From: a virus
DNA length: 46,604 nucleotides
IMG/VR virus record: IMGVR_UViG_3300038701_002500
Span: 1-46,604 of that record
Strand: one strand, 5' to 3'
Shown in pieces: positions 31,114 to 41,384 of this stretch. Made by a program: the position numbers and the translations under genes. Each line of letters opens with the position of its first letter. Within the stretch, counting starts at the first letter, position 1. The notes under the pieces are model-generated. The model had not been told where the DNA came from. It worked only from the letters and a program-made list of their open reading frames with translations, and made no database searches.

Positions 31114-33237
31114 ATGGTACGCTCCAACCTCATCCGCTACGAGATTACTGGTGTCCAAGGCATCGACCAGCAGGTCGATAAGGCCTCTGGCAACTCTTTA
31201 GCGGACGCACGTAACGTGTGGGCCCCGGACGGCAAGGTAGTGGTCCGTCCGGGGTATGAGGGGGTTGGGGCGCTCCCCGGCATTCCCGTTGATTTCGAGG
31301 GCACGTGGTACAATTTCGACCTAGATAGTGACTCGCAGACTGGGGGCGACATCGAGCCTTCTCAGAACAGCCCGTATCAGCTTCGTACCAGTGCGAGCGC
31401 GTTGGGCCAGGTCGCTTTGTTTAACCTAGATGGGGACGCTCTTTCGGGCACAACCACCCGGGGAGAGGTTACCGGTATTGGGACTCCCGTGGGGGCCTTT
31501 TCGGCGTACACGACTTCCGGCTCCGCCGGCATGTACATGGAGTACCTCACCGAGAGCGATGAGTGGAAGAAGCTCAACTACTACCTTTTCCTGGGGGATC
31601 CCAGCGAGCCCTTCACCCTAGACGCCGACAACCTCTGGCGGGTGGGCTTCACGCTTCCCAAGGACGCGAAGAACTACAGCACCCAGGACTCTGGCAATAT
31701 CGTGCGTTTCGGGTTCTTTGCCCCGTCGTCGAGCCCAGGCAATATGACGATGACCGCCACCGGCTTCAACATTATGGCTGCCGTCACATCCAATCACGAA
31801 ATCTACGGACTCTTGGACGCTGAGTTCGCGGACGCGAAGAAGGCCTTCATCGTCTATAACTCGACCGCCTCAGGCGAGGGGTTCAGTATTCGGGGCCAGA
31901 ACAGCATCGTAGACACGTATGGAACGAACGACCCTCTGTACGAGCTAGGTTCGGAAGTCACTCGACGGGAGGCCCCAACAATCGCGGTTAACCCGGAGTT
32001 CAACGAGTGCTTCGTCGCAACCGCCGGAACAGACACTGTTCGTGGCGCGCTTGACCCTTCGGACGATTTCAACCTTGGGCTAGCGGCAGCAACCATCGAG
32101 ACCCGGGACGCTCTCGTAGGGGAGAACGCTCCTTTCGACCCTACCCTGATTGCACAGGACCAGCAATGGCCTCACGCAAAGTACATCTCGTTCTTTCGCG
32201 GGCGGCTCTGGGTAGCGGGCCTTCCTGGCTTGCCGTTCCAGGTTAAGTGGAGTGCGGCTAGCCCCGCGCACAAGGTCTGGCCAAGCCTTAACTTCGAAAA
32301 CCTGATGGAGAACGACAACTCCCCCATCACGGGGTTGCATCCCCTCGGGGAGCACATGTGCGTTTTCAAGCAGGACTCCATTTGGATGATGGTCTACAAC
32401 GGCCTGAACGCTTTCGGGCAGCCTACCTTCCTCCCGCGCCAGGTCGTGGCGGGTGTCGGGTGTGTCGCCAATAGCTCTATCCAGGAGATCCGAGGAAACC
32501 TCATCTTCCTCTCGGAAGACGGTATCTACGCCTTCGACGGGACGCCAGACATCAAGAAGTTGTCTGACCCGCTCCAAGAAACGATCAAGGACATTGACCC
32601 CGCTAGACGCCCGTTCAGTAGTTCGGCACACTGGCGCAAAAATAGCCTGTATCTCCTCTCGGTCTCGACCGACGGGGACGGCACGACTAACGACACGACC
32701 ATCGTCTACGACTACAAGAATGGTACCTGGTGGCTCTGGGACAACATCGACGCTCAGCACTGGCTGATTCTCGAAGGTTCCGGTGATGATGAAGAGGTTT
32801 ACTTCGGTGACTCGAAGGGGGCCATCTTCCGCTTTGCCTCAGGCAAGACGGATCACGGTGCCGCTATCGCCTCCTACGTGACCACCCAGCGGATGGACTA
32901 CCGCAAGAATATCAAGCGACGTGTCCGCCAGATTGAACTGACCTGCGACAACAAGACGCGTACGGCTACGTTCAAGATTTTACCTAACGATGCCCATCCA
33001 GATGACGTCACCGCGGTGACCGTCCCGTTCACAGATGCGAACGAGATTGATTGGGCAGACCTCGACTGGGGCTCTGGCGATACGGACAGCTGGTCTAGAA
33101 AAAGGCGTCGTGCGCGTAGAGCGGGGGCCCGAGTCGACTATGATTGGTTTCAGGTGCGGGTGGACCACTCCACCAAGGGCCAGCCCTTTGAGTTGGGACT
33201 CATCGATGTAGGGGCTAAGAGCCTCGGGAGGCGGTAA
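31114..33237 (+). CDS. Large tail/stabilisation protein (beta-propeller-like, 707 aa)
   Basis: Opens with RYEITGVQGIDQQVDK and NSLADARNVWAPDGKVVVRPGYEG, a signature of podovirus tail nozzle/stabilisation proteins, then long strand repeats with FDGTPD..K-type and YDYKNGTWWLWDN segments. It closes or extends the tail tube. TAATG overlap with the next gene. Confidence 0.75.
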   Translation: MVRSNLIRYEITGVQGIDQQVDKASGNSLADARNVWAPDGKVVVRPGYEGVGALPGIPVDFEGTWYNFDLDSDSQTGGDIEPSQNSPYQLRTSASALGQVALFNLDGDALSGTTTRGEVTGIGTPVGAFSAYTTSGSAGMYMEYLTESDEWKKLNYYLFLGDPSEPFTLDADNLWRVGFTLPKDAKNYSTQDSGNIVRFGFFAPSSSPGNMTMTATGFNIMAAVTSNHEIYGLLDAEFADAKKAFIVYNSTASGEGFSIRGQNSIVDTYGTNDPLYELGSEVTRREAPTIAVNPEFNECFVATAGTDTVRGALDPSDDFNLGLAAATIETRDALVGENAPFDPTLIAQDQQWPHAKYISFFRGRLWVAGLPGLPFQVKWSAASPAHKVWPSLNFENLMENDNSPITGLHPLGEHMCVFKQDSIWMMVYNGLNAFGQPTFLPRQVVAGVGCVANSSIQEIRGNLIFLSEDGIYAFDGTPDIKKLSDPLQETIKDIDPARRPFSSSAHWRKNSLYLLSVSTDGDGTTNDTTIVYDYKNGTWWLWDNIDAQHWLILEGSGDDEEVYFGDSKGAIFRFASGKTDHGAAIASYVTTQRMDYRKNIKRRVRQIELTCDNKTRTATFKILPNDAHPDDVTAVTVPFTDANEIDWADLDWGSGDTDSWSRKRRRARRAGARVDYDWFQVRVDHSTKGQPFELGLIDVGAKSLGRR

Positions 33238-33842
33238 TGGCAGAGGGATTGCCCTACGGCCGCGCCAATTACCCGGGCAAGGCCAACATTGGGGAACGGG
33301 ACGAGAGCTTTGCGGGCCGCGCGGATGCGATCGCCGAGAAGAACGGCTGGGTCATTGATACGGCCCGGCTTGCGTTGCACGAAGGTCGCGGTATTGAGAG
33401 CGGAGGGCCCGTCACGGATAATCGAGTGTACTTCTGGCCTCTGCAGTACCTGGACCGCGACTACGTGCTCACTGAAGGGCGCTGCTCTGTCCAATCGGCA
33501 GGGGATGAAGCCCAACAGATGGCTCTTTACTACCTCGACGGTAAGACCCTCCGCCAATTACCTGGATCCCTGGTGTCCTTCACTGCTAACGGGGCTACCT
33601 CTGTGTCCCTGCCTACCGAAGTTATACTACGGCGTAACCAGCGCTATTATGTAGGGGCTTCCTCCACATCAGGGACGGGGGCGTTCATCATGTGGCGCTC
33701 GGGCGATCCGGGGGTCCAATTCCCCTATCTGACGGGGCCCGTACCGCCCCGAGAAGTGGCCCTTTTCGAGCTTGAGAAGACCAACCCAGAACGTGTTCCC
33801 TACACTGTATACCTCTCTAAAGAAGCCTCTCTTGTGCTATAA
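33237..33842 (+). CDS. Tail protein of unknown function (201 aa)
   Basis: Beta-rich body with YYLDGKTLRQLPGSLVSFTA and YYVGASSTSGTGAFIMW strands. It lies between the tail protein and a putative tail/fibre protein. The TGC TATAAT of the following promoter lies in its final codons. Confidence 0.65.
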   Translation: MAEGLPYGRANYPGKANIGERDESFAGRADAIAEKNGWVIDTARLALHEGRGIESGGPVTDNRVYFWPLQYLDRDYVLTEGRCSVQSAGDEAQQMALYYLDGKTLRQLPGSLVSFTANGATSVSLPTEVILRRNQRYYVGASSTSGTGAFIMWRSGDPGVQFPYLTGPVPPREVALFELEKTNPERVPYTVYLSKEASLVL

Positions 33843-33843
33843 T
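33835..33843 (+). promoter_or_regulatory. Extended -10 promoter overlapping a gene end
   Basis: TGCTATAAT with perfect TATAAT (33838-33843), nine bases before the ATG at 33853, weak -35. The AGGTG in between could serve as a ribosome-binding site. Confidence 0.5.
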
Positions 33844-33852
33844 AGGTGTTAA

Positions 33853-34383
33853 ATGAGCTACCTCGTATTGACAAATGACACGCTGTCGGACCCCGCCGAC
33901 AAGACCGAGGTTGAAGCCAACTTCTCGGATATAAAAACCCTAGTTAATGGTAACATTAGCTCTGATAATATCTCCGAGTTGGACGTCGATAAGTTGACGG
34001 GCCAGTACTACAACCACCTGCTCTCCTTCGATTCGGTCGATCTCAGCACCGCTACGACCAGTGCTACTGGGGAGTGTATCCTCATCCCGGCAGGCACCTG
34101 GACAATCGTTAGCGCTCATTGGGCTGCAAAGAACACCGGGGGTAACACCGCCACTGTTCAGGTGGAAGAAGGCAGTTGGGATGGCTCAGGGGCGTTTACT
34201 TCTACCAAGGCGACATCGGCCGCAACTATCTCTACGGCTTCTGGAACGTTCACAGCGAGCACCTTTACTGGGACCACCACGGGAGGGGCAGGTATCTGCT
34301 ACCGGGTTAACGTAACCGGCAACGACGGAACTGCCACAGACCTGCACGTCACCGTAGTCCTTAAGCGAAAGATCCACACGTAA
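33853..34383 (+). CDS. Beta-rich tail or fibre protein (176 aa)
   Basis: N-terminal helix (DPADKTEVEANFSDIKTLVN) is a common attachment motif of phage tail fibres, followed by a threonine-rich C1q/jelly-roll-type domain (GECILIPAGTWTIVSAHW, GGNTATVQVEEGSW). Probably a receptor-binding or side fibre component. Confidence 0.65.
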   Translation: MSYLVLTNDTLSDPADKTEVEANFSDIKTLVNGNISSDNISELDVDKLTGQYYNHLLSFDSVDLSTATTSATGECILIPAGTWTIVSAHWAAKNTGGNTATVQVEEGSWDGSGAFTSTKATSAATISTASGTFTASTFTGTTTGGAGICYRVNVTGNDGTATDLHVTVVLKRKIHT

Positions 34384-35726
34384 TGGCATTTAATAGACGA
34401 ATTAGTGAAGCCAATGCCGGGGCTCTTCAGAGCATGGCCGCGAAGCGGACAGCCACACCTGCAGCCGCGAAGACCACCACGGAGACCGCCCCGGCTAAGG
34501 CAGGCCCCGAGAACACCATGCGGCAAGAGACCGCCCAGACTCTGGCTAAGAACAAGTCCTTGAGCGGGCGCGCCGAACAGGCACTCGGGGCCCGAGGCAC
34601 AGGCCGAGGCCCGCTCAAAGAGCAGGCTGCACCCACACTCCAGCAGCAGGTAACGCCTACACTTCCAGGCATGGAGCCACAGGCGACGACTACCGCCCAA
34701 GGACTGCCCCCAGGCGCAGGCCCAATGGGTACGCCTCCCACGGAGCCAGCCGCCCCAGCAGGCGCAGGCGGAGCAGCCGCACCCCAAGCGGAGCAGCCCA
34801 ACGAGATGGACCAGTTCTATCAGGACCTCCTCGGGGAGGAAGAGAAAGGCTTTGCCGAGATCCAAGACATGCAGTCCGCTCAGCTAGCGCAGGGCCAACG
34901 ACGCCAGATGGAAATGGCCGCTCAGCTCGGACAGTCTGTTGGCGGGGGAGGCTTTGCAGCAGGCCAAGCGCAGGCGCAGATTGCTGGAATGCAGGGTATG
35001 CGCGAAGCCCATCTGCAGCACCTAGACCGCCTCCGCAACATCAAGCTCAAGCAGCAGGATGAGAAGGCCCGTGGCCGCGAGATCAATGAAGACCGCGACT
35101 TCCAGCGCGAGATGCAGGGGCGTCGGGCCTTGGAAAGTCACCAGCAGTATGTGCGCCAGCTCGCTGCCTCCGGGCAGATCAGCGGCGCCGAAGCGGAAGA
35201 GATGCTCTCCGGCCTTGGCTGGGAAGACTTCACCGGGGACCGGCCCCTGCCCGAAATGGGCACTGGAGGCGGAGCAGCCCCCGGGGCGGGTACTCCGGGC
35301 GGGCAGTTTGGGGCCGAGTACGATGCTCTCCCTGATTACCGCAAGCAGTCGCAGTCGAAGGAAGAGTACGTTGAGAGCAAGATGCGAGAAGGCATTACGG
35401 GCGCTCGAACCTACGCTGAGATGCAACAGAAGATGCGTGAGTATGGTGAGGCGACTGGTCAAGACTTTGGTGAAGAGGCGTTCGCTTCCCTCCAGCAGAT
35501 GGGGGCGGACAATGGGGTCCCCGAGAACCTGATGGTGGCTTTGATGCATGACGGGCTCAAAGCGGGCCGCTCGATGGAAGGTATCATGGGCGTTTACAAG
35601 ACGATGGAACAGGCCTGGAGAGGGAGCAACCGCCTCAAGATGCGCGGTGTGACTTTCGACCAGGTAGTTGAGGAGATGTCTAACGCAATGCGGGAAGGCC
35701 GCCCCATCCGTATTGAAGACGTATAA
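34383..35726 (+). CDS. Internal/ejection-type protein with coiled coil (447 aa)
   Basis: Alanine/proline-rich disordered N-terminus, then a long coiled coil (QLDRL..RNIKLKQQDEK, charged) and a helical C-terminus. First of four helical proteins after the tail genes, the usual place of ejection proteins in P22- and T7-like phages. TAATG overlap. Confidence 0.65.
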   Translation: MAFNRRISEANAGALQSMAAKRTATPAAAKTTTETAPAKAGPENTMRQETAQTLAKNKSLSGRAEQALGARGTGRGPLKEQAAPTLQQQVTPTLPGMEPQATTTAQGLPPGAGPMGTPPTEPAAPAGAGGAAAPQAEQPNEMDQFYQDLLGEEEKGFAEIQDMQSAQLAQGQRRQMEMAAQLGQSVGGGGFAAGQAQAQIAGMQGMREAHLQHLDRLRNIKLKQQDEKARGREINEDRDFQREMQGRRALESHQQYVRQLAASGQISGAEAEEMLSGLGWEDFTGDRPLPEMGTGGGAAPGAGTPGGQFGAEYDALPDYRKQSQSKEEYVESKMREGITGARTYAEMQQKMREYGEATGQDFGEEAFASLQQMGADNGVPENLMVALMHDGLKAGRSMEGIMGVYKTMEQAWRGSNRLKMRGVTFDQVVEEMSNAMREGRPIRIEDV

Positions 35727-35739
35727 GTAGGAGTTAGTG

Positions 35740-36546
35740 ATGGCAGACAAACGAGTAGACGCGCACAGCAGGTACAACAAAGCCCTCATGCGGATGGCTG
35801 ACCTGCAGTACAAGAAGCAACAAGAAGCGATGAAGACTCTCGACGCAATGAGCAAGGAACGCCAGCAGGCCGAGCTTGCTCGGGTCCGCGAGGCAGAGAA
35901 AGAAGTCGAGCGTTCCGCTAAGAACTGGGAAGAGGAAGCCATTTCGGGCGCTTCCCTTGGGATGACCGCGGGGGGTCCTATGGGGGCGCTCATTGGCGCA
36001 ATCGGCGGGGCAGCGTATGGGCAGTACAAGGCCGTGAAGTACCGCCAGGACGAAGAAGGCCAGGGTTTCCTTGAAGCCTTCGGCAAGACCCATATGGATA
36101 CGCCTTTCTTCAATGTCGGTGAGGCTATCGACAAGGGCTCGTTCCAAGCGGGCGCAGATGGCGCGATGGGCCTTCCAGGTGAGGGCTACGTCAAGTCAGG
36201 CCTCGGCATGGCCGCAGGGGCCGCCGGTTCGACATACGATCAGCGCCAAGCCCAAGAAGGTATCCCCGAAGGGGGCTACTGGGATCCCGATAAGATGAAT
36301 GCTATGTATGGCGGGGAAACGGAGGGGGCTGTGCGGTCCCGTCGACAATCCAACCTCGCTAAAGATGTCAGCTATCAGCTCGACCTGGAGCGCCTTAACG
36401 AGCGCGAACAGATGTTGCAGCAGGAAGACGTGGATGCGGGGCTTGGGCGCCTTCGACGGCGAGCGGCTCTAGACGATCGTAATCGGGAAGCGGAAGGCGC
36501 GGAACGAGCTGGGGCCTACGTAGGTAGCCAGCTTTGGGGGAAGTAA
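35740..36546 (+). CDS. Ejection protein with glycine-rich membrane-active segment (268 aa)
   Basis: Start at 35740 (TAGGAG upstream). A coiled coil (KKQQEAMKTLDAMSKERQQ) precedes GASLGMTAGGPMGALIGAIG, a glycine-zipper segment of the type found in P22 gp7-like proteins that enter the envelope. Role: part of the trans-envelope DNA channel. Confidence 0.65.
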   Translation: MADKRVDAHSRYNKALMRMADLQYKKQQEAMKTLDAMSKERQQAELARVREAEKEVERSAKNWEEEAISGASLGMTAGGPMGALIGAIGGAAYGQYKAVKYRQDEEGQGFLEAFGKTHMDTPFFNVGEAIDKGSFQAGADGAMGLPGEGYVKSGLGMAAGAAGSTYDQRQAQEGIPEGGYWDPDKMNAMYGGETEGAVRSRRQSNLAKDVSYQLDLERLNEREQMLQQEDVDAGLGRLRRRAALDDRNREAEGAERAGAYVGSQLWGK

Positions 36547-37668
36547 ATGGCGTACAACCCGCTGCAGACATTACAGGCTATCCGGATGCAGCAGGCGCAA
36601 CGGGACGCTCTGTATCTGGACCAGCAGAACACCATAAAGGCCAAGCGTCTTGAGGCCGAAATTCAAGCCGAGAAGGCCAACGAAATCGAGACCTATGAGC
36701 GCACGCTTAAGAACCTCGAACGGGAGGACCAGCGCAAGCAACAAGACTTCGAGAACGGCATCCGCCTCATGGAGAAGGAAGCGGAACTGTCCGAGCGGCT
36801 TGGCCGTGATATCCGCGGTGAACTCGGAGAGATTACGGGCTACAAAGGCGGCTCTAGCATTGCCGGAGATGAAGGCGCTCGCCGAGAGAACATCGCACGG
36901 GCAGGCGTTCAGGCAAAGGCCCAAGACACTGCACGGGCAGAGAAAGCGGCCGAAGAGAAGTTCCTACGTAGCCAAGCACAGGCGTGGCAACTTGAACAGT
37001 GGCGCCGCGATCGCCAGGCTATGGGGCGGGACGATAGGGCAGCAAAGGCTCTTGATAAGGCGGCTTTTAAAGCAGGCTTCGTGAACCCTGATGGTACCGC
37101 AGATCTGGACGGTTACTTCGCCCACAAGGGTGTTATCAGTGAGGGCAAAGAGGCCAAAGCAGCCGATCAACCCGCAGCCATCGCACACAAGCAAGTGATG
37201 CGCCCCATCCAGCAAGAGAAGGGGCGTTTGGACATTGCTGGGAAGAGGCTCACAAACAAGAAAAAGGCCCGTCAACTGCGTTTGCCTAAGGGAACAACCT
37301 CAAGCTCACCTAGCACAAAGAAGTCCCGCACGTGGTTAAAACAACAGGCGGGGAATGTGGCCTCCCAGTTGACCAACAGTCTCACAGCGGCGGGCAGGCG
37401 GGCCCAGGCACCATTAGAGGCCGAAGACGAGTTTGGGCAAGCGAAGGCGCAGGGTAGCTTGACTGCAGCCCAACGCGCGGAGGTCAATGCGTTGAAAGCG
37501 CGGGCCCTACGTGTCTTCAATAATGCCGCCTCGATTGAAGATGGGTTGGAAAAGCTTAAGGCGGAATTTAAGCCTCTCGCTGGGAAGAATGAGTTTGTTG
37601 GTCCTTTCGCGTATGAGTTGTACCGAACGATCTCGACCGAATTGCAGAAGCAAGGTGAGGCCCAATGA
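36547..37668 (+). CDS. Ejection-type coiled-coil protein (373 aa)
   Basis: Almost entirely charged helix (ANEIETYERTLKNLEREDQR; QEKGRLDIAGKRLTNKKKA). Lies between the glycine-zipper protein and the 1104-aa protein. Ends with an ATGA overlap. Likely an internal core or ejection protein. Confidence 0.65.
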   Translation: MAYNPLQTLQAIRMQQAQRDALYLDQQNTIKAKRLEAEIQAEKANEIETYERTLKNLEREDQRKQQDFENGIRLMEKEAELSERLGRDIRGELGEITGYKGGSSIAGDEGARRENIARAGVQAKAQDTARAEKAAEEKFLRSQAQAWQLEQWRRDRQAMGRDDRAAKALDKAAFKAGFVNPDGTADLDGYFAHKGVISEGKEAKAADQPAAIAHKQVMRPIQQEKGRLDIAGKRLTNKKKARQLRLPKGTTSSSPSTKKSRTWLKQQAGNVASQLTNSLTAAGRRAQAPLEAEDEFGQAKAQGSLTAAQRAEVNALKARALRVFNNAASIEDGLEKLKAEFKPLAGKNEFVGPFAYELYRTISTELQKQGEAQ

Positions 37669-40600
37669 CGCTTGCCTGGGATCCAGAGGAATGGGGACTC
37701 CCCCCAGAGACTGTTCCTGACACGCCCGGAGAACAACCAAAACCCCCTGTAGAAGTGCGGGAACCCACCACTCCCGCAGCCGCACTTCCTGAGTGGAACC
37801 CCACAGAGTGGGGGCTCCCTCCAGGAACCCTTCCAACTTCTCCGGGAGAGGCACCTCCTGAACTAAGTTCACAAGAGCGGCGTAGCGAGGAGGACGCTCT
37901 GAAGCAGAGGCGTAAACGCGCGCGTAAAGATTTAAAATACGCCAAACGGTCTGAAAAGAGGGCTTTGCGTCAAGTCCCAGAAGACCGCGGGATGTTTGGC
38001 TGGGAAGAGGACAAGGTCTCACAATACCTTTATGGCACCGGGCGCGATCGCCAAAGAGCGGAACAGAGATTCGCGAAAGCAATGCTTCCTTCTCAGGCAG
38101 AGCAGCTTGACCAAATAGCGCAAGCCAAGGTGCGCCGTAGCACCGAGATCCCTGCTAATGCCGCCGAAGGAACTTCTGTTAGCCTCGAATCCCCCCTTGA
38201 GGGAGAGCTGACCCCCGAGAAGCTGCAAGACCTGAATCTCATGTCCCCCTCAGAATTTGGGGAGTATTACGCTGGCAAGATGAAGGCCCCCGAACTAGCG
38301 AAGAGGCTCAAGCAGCGCCCCGACCTTCAGATCAAGCTCAAGAACTTCGTGAAGGCACAGTACGAGGTTAAGTTGGGGTTGCGTAGTGATGCCAATGTTC
38401 CGTACCCCTCAGAACTAATGATGGGTGGGCTTGAGAAGCCTCCCTCTAAGTTAGATGAGAAGCCGAGCCGCTTTTTTGATGCGTTGGAATTCTACGGTTC
38501 TCTCGGGCGGGCTGTCCCAGGGGCGATTTCCGGTACTGTACGCGGTATCCGCGAGGCCACCACGGACCCGACCCTTTCTGAAGAAGAGTATAGCCAGCTC
38601 ACAGATGGCGAACGCGGGCCTGAGATGATTGCAGGCCGCCGGGTGGAAGACCTTAAGAAAGACTTCAGCCTAGACATGGTGAAGGAGATCGGGGGCAAGG
38701 CCCTCGAAGATGCCAAGTACGCGGTTACGAATATGCACTCGCGCGAGTTGCAGGATATGGGCTACGAGCTTGCTGCTGAGAAAGCAAACATTGCATACAC
38801 GCAGAACCTTGAAGAGACCGGTAGGCATAACCCTGAGTTCGCTCGTTATATCTACGAAAAGATGCAGAGCCCCTCGACTAAGCACCCCGAAGATGAAGTC
38901 TATCTGGAGGATTATCGTAAGTGGCGGGGCGAGGTCGAAGGGGAAGTAGAGCAGCTACTCGACAAAGAACCTATGCTCGTGCAGTTACTGGCCCGTCACC
39001 CCGAAATTAGCGAGGGTGTTACTCAGGTGCTCACTGACCCAACGACGTGGATCTCCCCTGCTGCCGCTGTAGGAAAGCTACAAAAGGCGCCTGTTGTAGG
39101 GAAGGGCATCGCTACAGGCATGGCGCGAGCGCAGATGGCCATTGCCAAGTCCCCGGTAGCCAAGTGGGGGATGTTCGCCCCAGAAGCCCGGCAGATGGAT
39201 GCTGTTGCCGCCATGCGTAAAGCAGCGGGGGATCTCAAAGGAGCAGAAGCTGCGGACAATCTCAGCGCAATGCAGGAGTTCGCTCGTATCCGTCGGAACA
39301 GCCCAAAGGCTCGTAAGGCGGAAGAGAAGGCCTTCAACGAAGCAAAGTTCAGTGGGGCCACCGATGAAGTTGCCCGGAACCTCGCCGGTCTAGCCAAAGA
39401 ATCCGCGCTTAACACGGAAAAAGGATCGGACATCCTCCGTGCTACTGACGAAGCCGGACTGCTTCTACCCGCGGGCACTGATTTAGCGGAGGCCCAGGCA
39501 AAGTACGGGCTGGAGTTTGTCGAGCTAAGCAGCTATACGGGCAGCAAGAAGCTTGCCAAAGAGGTCTTCGGGACCGCAGAGGGGGTTGTTCCCAAGGGCA
39601 TCCTGAACTCCGTGGGGGTTATAGCGGACCCTAGTGTGCTTTCCAAGTTCGGTAATGTGGGCAAAGCGGTGGGGAACGCTGTTAACGCCTATCAAACAGC
39701 TTGGGCAATGGCACGTACCGCAGGACGAGGTGCAGCATTCGCGGTGCCGAATGCCGGGTCGGCTGTCTTTTTCGCAGGGTTCCAAGGGCCCCAGTACCTG
39801 AACCCGAAGTATATGAAAGATGCCTTACTCCTATCCGCCGAATTTGCAGGTAAAAACTATGGGGGGAAGCTTGGGGCTAAGTTCGCGGCAAAGAATGCCA
39901 ATAAGGCCATCGACCTTGGGGGCGGTGTGAAAACCACCCGCGGCGAACTTATGCGCGTCATGGAAGATCTGGGCTACGACGCTGCAGGGGAAGTCCAGCT
40001 AGCAAATACTGCGCTAAAGCAAAAAGCAGGTGAGCTTGGCGAAGAACTGATGCGACAGAGTCCTACAGCGCGGGGAATTACCGGAGTAGCGAAAGCAGGT
40101 ACAGTAGGGCTTTCAGATACATCCGAGTTCTTCCAGCACCTTCTTTTCGCTCGGGGGGCACTAAAGAGAACTTCCCAGATGACGGACCCTATTGAGATGG
40201 CGAAGTATTACCGCAGCATCGCAGACGCGACCCTAGACTACCGCCGAATTGGGGCTTTCCAAAAGGAGATTCTCCGGGAGGTGATTCCTTTCTACAACTT
40301 CCAGCACGCTATTTCCGCTTATGGTGTACACCAACTAGCTACCAACCCGCGCTGGATGATGGCATACGATCGCTTTGCAAAGACCTGGGCTAACCGAAAC
40401 CGCCCTAGCACGAGAGAGGAGCACCAACCTCTCTGGATGCAGGAGCGTAACACGGTAGGGATGGGACCTACATGGGGGGAAATGCAAGACAAGCACCAGG
40501 ATGGGTTGTTTGCGGAGCCTGGAAGCGAGGAATATGCTACTATGGTACTGAACGACCCCATTGCGGGGGTCGTTAGTGGTTACGCTCGTATGGTTGGTCT

Positions 40601-40979
40601 GGACCGTCTGGATGAGGACGCCCCCGTACTGGAGAGTGTAGCCCCCTGGGTGATGGCGGTCCAATACCTAACGGGGGACCAAAAGACGCGGGACAGTATT
40701 GGGCGCCAATTAGACCCCCTTGATCCACAGAAGCGCATGCTTAAAACATTGCAAAATATGGTTGAGCTGGCGGAAACGCACAAGGTGGCCCCAAATGAAG
40801 CGCGCGCACAGGACATGCAGGCAATGCGGGACTTTAACATCCTTTGGTACCCCATCCGGGCTGCAATGTGGGAATTGGATCCCGAGAACATGCCTAAGCC
40901 GGACCCGAGCATTTACTATAAGACCGTCTTCGGTTTCCTAGGCAAACCCTACACGTCGACGACATCATCTAGACCTTAA
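37665..40979 (+). CDS. Large internal/ejection protein (1104 aa)
   Basis: Counterpart by size and place of P22 gp16 or T7 internal proteins. The N-terminus has a tandem repeat: WDPEEWGLPPETVPDTPGE and WNPTEWGLPPGTLPTSPGE about 40 residues apart. Hydrophobic alanine-rich segments (about 670-720) suggest membrane insertion. No lytic transglycosylase or peptidase motif was seen. Starts within ATGA. Confidence 0.75.
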   Translation: MTLAWDPEEWGLPPETVPDTPGEQPKPPVEVREPTTPAAALPEWNPTEWGLPPGTLPTSPGEAPPELSSQERRSEEDALKQRRKRARKDLKYAKRSEKRALRQVPEDRGMFGWEEDKVSQYLYGTGRDRQRAEQRFAKAMLPSQAEQLDQIAQAKVRRSTEIPANAAEGTSVSLESPLEGELTPEKLQDLNLMSPSEFGEYYAGKMKAPELAKRLKQRPDLQIKLKNFVKAQYEVKLGLRSDANVPYPSELMMGGLEKPPSKLDEKPSRFFDALEFYGSLGRAVPGAISGTVRGIREATTDPTLSEEEYSQLTDGERGPEMIAGRRVEDLKKDFSLDMVKEIGGKALEDAKYAVTNMHSRELQDMGYELAAEKANIAYTQNLEETGRHNPEFARYIYEKMQSPSTKHPEDEVYLEDYRKWRGEVEGEVEQLLDKEPMLVQLLARHPEISEGVTQVLTDPTTWISPAAAVGKLQKAPVVGKGIATGMARAQMAIAKSPVAKWGMFAPEARQMDAVAAMRKAAGDLKGAEAADNLSAMQEFARIRRNSPKARKAEEKAFNEAKFSGATDEVARNLAGLAKESALNTEKGSDILRATDEAGLLLPAGTDLAEAQAKYGLEFVELSSYTGSKKLAKEVFGTAEGVVPKGILNSVGVIADPSVLSKFGNVGKAVGNAVNAYQTAWAMARTAGRGAAFAVPNAGSAVFFAGFQGPQYLNPKYMKDALLLSAEFAGKNYGGKLGAKFAAKNANKAIDLGGGVKTTRGELMRVMEDLGYDAAGEVQLANTALKQKAGELGEELMRQSPTARGITGVAKAGTVGLSDTSEFFQHLLFARGALKRTSQMTDPIEMAKYYRSIADATLDYRRIGAFQKEILREVIPFYNFQHAISAYGVHQLATNPRWMMAYDRFAKTWANRNRPSTREEHQPLWMQERNTVGMGPTWGEMQDKHQDGLFAEPGSEEYATMVLNDPIAGVVSGYARMVGLDRLDEDAPVLESVAPWVMAVQYLTGDQKTRDSIGRQLDPLDPQKRMLKTLQNMVELAETHKVAPNEARAQDMQAMRDFNILWYPIRAAMWELDPENMPKPDPSIYYKTVFGFLGKPYTSTTSSRP

Positions 40980-40991
40980 GGATATATTAAC

Positions 40992-41384
40992 ATGGCATCA
41001 AGAGACACTAAGACGAGCGGGCTGAAGTTGGGCCTTGCCAGCTATACGCTGGACGCTTCGAGCAATAGCTTTACCGTAGCTACGGATGGTTACAACCAAC
41101 TAATCATCTACGCCCAGCACACTAATTCCGCCGCAACGGCGCTGACTTTCGCGATCACGGAAGACCCGGGGGACGGTACCGAATACACGCTTCAAGAAGA
41201 AGACGTTGCTTCGGGCGTTGTTACGCTCAGCGATCGGACCTACACGCACGCCGTCTCGGGGGACGATGACTTCCGCTTCGGTATCCCCGTCGACGGGGCA
41301 GGTAACCTAACGGTTACTATCACCGACACTGGCGGCGGTTCCTCGGACTCCCTCATCGTTTACTACAAGCTAGCGGTGCTGTAA
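40992..41384 (+). CDS. Beta-rich small structural protein (130 aa)
   Basis: Repeated strands (YTLDASSNSFTVATDGYNQL, ALTFAITEDPGDGTEYTLQ) with glycine turns; jelly-roll-like. AGGATATATTAAC precedes the ATG. Sits before a LamG-like protein and may be part of the receptor-binding assembly. Confidence 0.65.
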   Translation: MASRDTKTSGLKLGLASYTLDASSNSFTVATDGYNQLIIYAQHTNSAATALTFAITEDPGDGTEYTLQEEDVASGVVTLSDRTYTHAVSGDDDFRFGIPVDGAGNLTVTITDTGGGSSDSLIVYYKLAVL

